NCBI GenBank assembly: GCA_900472605.1
Contig: UCJD01000003.1
Coordinates: 40,161-73,874 of the forward strand
Source: Hyphomicrobiales bacterium
Lineage (GTDB): Bacteria > Pseudomonadota > Alphaproteobacteria > Rhizobiales > Rhizobiaceae
Length of the DNA: 33,714 nt
Direction: 5' to 3'
Part shown: positions 32,561 to 33,714 of the stretch, one piece after another
Numbering within the stretch: position 1 is the stretch's first letter
How the letters are laid out: each line of letters opens with the position of its first letter
The notes under the pieces: model-generated
What the model saw: only the letters and a program-made list of their open reading frames with translations
Told to the model about the DNA's origin: nothing
The model's database searches: none
Translations under genes and position numbers: made by a program

Positions 32561-33678
32561 CAGGCGGCCCTTTCCGTTTCGATGCGATCCAGCCACAGCG
32601 AGAAGCCGACGGCCGGGATGCGCTCCCTGGCGCCCAGGAAGGTCATCAGCCTGTCGAAGCGGCCGCCACCGGCCAGCACCGCATCCGAGCCCTCCACACC
32701 GACCTCGAAGACGAGACCGGTATAGTAATCCAGCGGGCGGCCGAAGGCGGCGCGGTAATCGATGAGCGCGAGATCGACGCCGGCATTGGCCAATGCCGCC
32801 ACACGACCGTCGAAGCGCGATAGCGCATTGCCGAGCTTGAGGCCCGCCGCATCGGCAAAGCCCGACAGGGCGGCCGAGGCATTGATCAGCGGCACGTTGA
32901 GCGACAGGAATTCCTGGAGCACGAGGAAGGCGGCATCATCGAGCCGGGTTTCCGACAGGATCAGCTTTTCCTTCAGGCGGCGGGCGATATCCTGCGGCGA
33001 GCGGCTGGCATTGGTGGAATAACCGGTGGCCTGCATGGTGGCGTCGATATGGGCGACGAGCGCTTCCTCATCATCCGCCGCGATGAGGCGGGCGACGTCG
33101 TCGCTGAGGCCGGTGACGAATTGCGGGCTGACGAGGCTGGCAAGCAACGCCTCCAGATGGGTCATGTCGCCGAAAGCATGGATCAGCCGCTTCTGCCAGC
33201 CGAGCGGCAGGCCGAGCGCCTGGACGACCGCCTCGAACACCGCCTGATCGCCCAGCGTGACGGCAAGGCGCTTGCCCGGCAGCAGGCGTTGGAGGACACC
33301 GACGGCATCGCCGATGGCGCGGGCGTCGGCGCTCGGGATGTTGATATCGCCGAGATCCTCGATGCCGGCCTGGTAGAACTCGTTGCCGCCCTCGCGGCGC
33401 TGGCGGAAGACCTCGCCGAGATAGGCATAGCGCTTCGGCGTGCCCATGGCGCTTTCGATGTGGCGCAGGCAGACGGGAATGGTGAATTCCGGCCTGAGAC
33501 ACAGACTGGCGCCGGTTTCGCTCTCGGTCATGAAGATGCGGCGGCGCAGGTCTTCACCGGCGATGTCGAGGAAGGGCTCGGCCGGCTGGATGACGGGGGT
33601 GTCGACACGCTCGGTCCTGCGGGCGGCGAAATCGGCCAAGAGGTCGGCAGAGAAATCGGGGAGGTTGATCAGGGGCAT
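32560..33678 (-). CDS. hisZ: ATP phosphoribosyltransferase regulatory subunit HisZ
   Basis: HisZ is a catalytically inactive relative of histidyl-tRNA synthetase that binds short HisG, forming the active octamer and passing on histidine feedback inhibition. The 372-residue product has the class II synthetase-like core ([46 protein letters not shown]) and a C-terminal part with [14 protein letters not shown] and [13 protein letters not shown]. It lacks the anticodon-binding domain of HisS. It directly precedes hisG. In related rhizobia hisS lies upstream of hisZ, which would fall just outside this window. The edge repeat lies 20 bases before its start. Confidence 0.95.
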   Translation of the reverse strand: MPLINLPDFSADLLADFAARRTERVDTPVIQPAEPFLDIAGEDLRRRIFMTESETGASLCLRPEFTIPVCLRHIESAMGTPKRYAYLGEVFRQRREGGNEFYQAGIEDLGDINIPSADARAIGDAVGVLQRLLPGKRLAVTLGDQAVFEAVVQALGLPLGWQKRLIHAFGDMTHLEALLASLVSPQFVTGLSDDVARLIAADDEEALVAHIDATMQATGYSTNASRSPQDIARRLKEKLILSETRLDDAAFLVLQEFLSLNVPLINASAALSGFADAAGLKLGNALSRFDGRVAALANAGVDLALIDYRAAFGRPLDYYTGLVFEVGVEGSDAVLAGGGRFDRLMTFLGARERIPAVGFSLWLDRIETERAA

Positions 33679-33698
33679 ATCGTTGACGTCTCCGGGGA

Positions 33699-33714
33699 TA
33701 CCCCCCTCTGTCCT
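33699..33714. repeat. Right copy of the 16-bp inverted edge repeat
   Basis: TACCCCCCTCTGTCCT is the exact reverse complement of positions 3-18. It lies just upstream of hisZ and is cut by the window edge. Confidence 0.6.

Overview
The window looks like a chromosomal segment of a fast-growing rhizobium of the Rhizobium leguminosarum / R. etli group. The evidence is the high GC content, a GroEL/GroES pair of rhizobial type under a CIRCE operator, short-form HisG with HisZ, an MctP-type monocarboxylate permease, and the alphaproteobacterial order PmbA / CysQ-like phosphatase / DUF4170 / WaaA / LpxK. This is my reading of the sequence; no search was run. Both ends carry the same 16-base G-rich repeat in inverted orientation. 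The window may therefore be one assembly contig broken at a dispersed intergenic repeat.

Layout from the left. 59-6342, all minus: an envelope block transcribed right to left (pmbA/tldE, inositol-monophosphatase/CysQ-like, DUF4170, waaA, a HAD phosphatase, lpxK), followed by a DUF4440/SnoaL-like gene at the left edge. WaaA and LpxK build the Kdo-lipid A core of LPS. 6461-8608, plus: a CPA2 (Kef-type) cation/proton antiporter with an RCK domain and a small orphan membrane protein. 8648-12193, minus: a patatin-like esterase (RssA type), rsmD and a large RluB/RsuA-type pseudouridine synthase with a long repetitive Arg/Gly/Asp tail. 12265-12714, plus: tadA, divergent from the pseudouridine synthase. 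Three consecutive genes here act on structural RNA (rRNA methylation, rRNA pseudouridylation, tRNA A34 deamination).

12801-18499 is a mosaic. A nucleotidyltransferase/HEPN pair (MntA-HepT type toxin-antitoxin) and a Phd/VapC toxin-antitoxin pair lie on either side of a lipoprotein gene and ileS. 18664-20335, minus: mctP with its small DUF3311 partner. 20629-23359, plus: an AraC-type regulator, a LysE-family exporter and an EamA/DMT exporter, probably one amino-acid or metabolite efflux unit. 23366-26790, minus: ribF (FAD synthesis), a class IIA HAD protein and a ChrA-type chromate transporter.

27219-29214, plus: groES-groEL behind a CIRCE site and a promoter whose -35 region lies inside a perfect 11-bp inverted repeat, closed by a hairpin terminator. 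A 672-base stretch follows with a 12-bp palindrome, a promoter and a structured leader that precedes a solitary PAS-domain gene. The PAS gene and a convergent glutathione transferase share a strong bidirectional terminator. The transferase diverges from a DoxX-family gene. The right end is hisZ-hisG (minus), the first step of histidine synthesis.

Most of the content is conserved housekeeping. The accessory or unusual elements are the two toxin-antitoxin pairs and their operator-like repeats, the repetitive pseudouridine-synthase tail, the inverted repeat over the groESL -35, the structured PAS-gene leader, the orphan membrane protein and the edge repeats. I saw no tRNA, rRNA, CRISPR array, insertion sequence or frameshifted gene.
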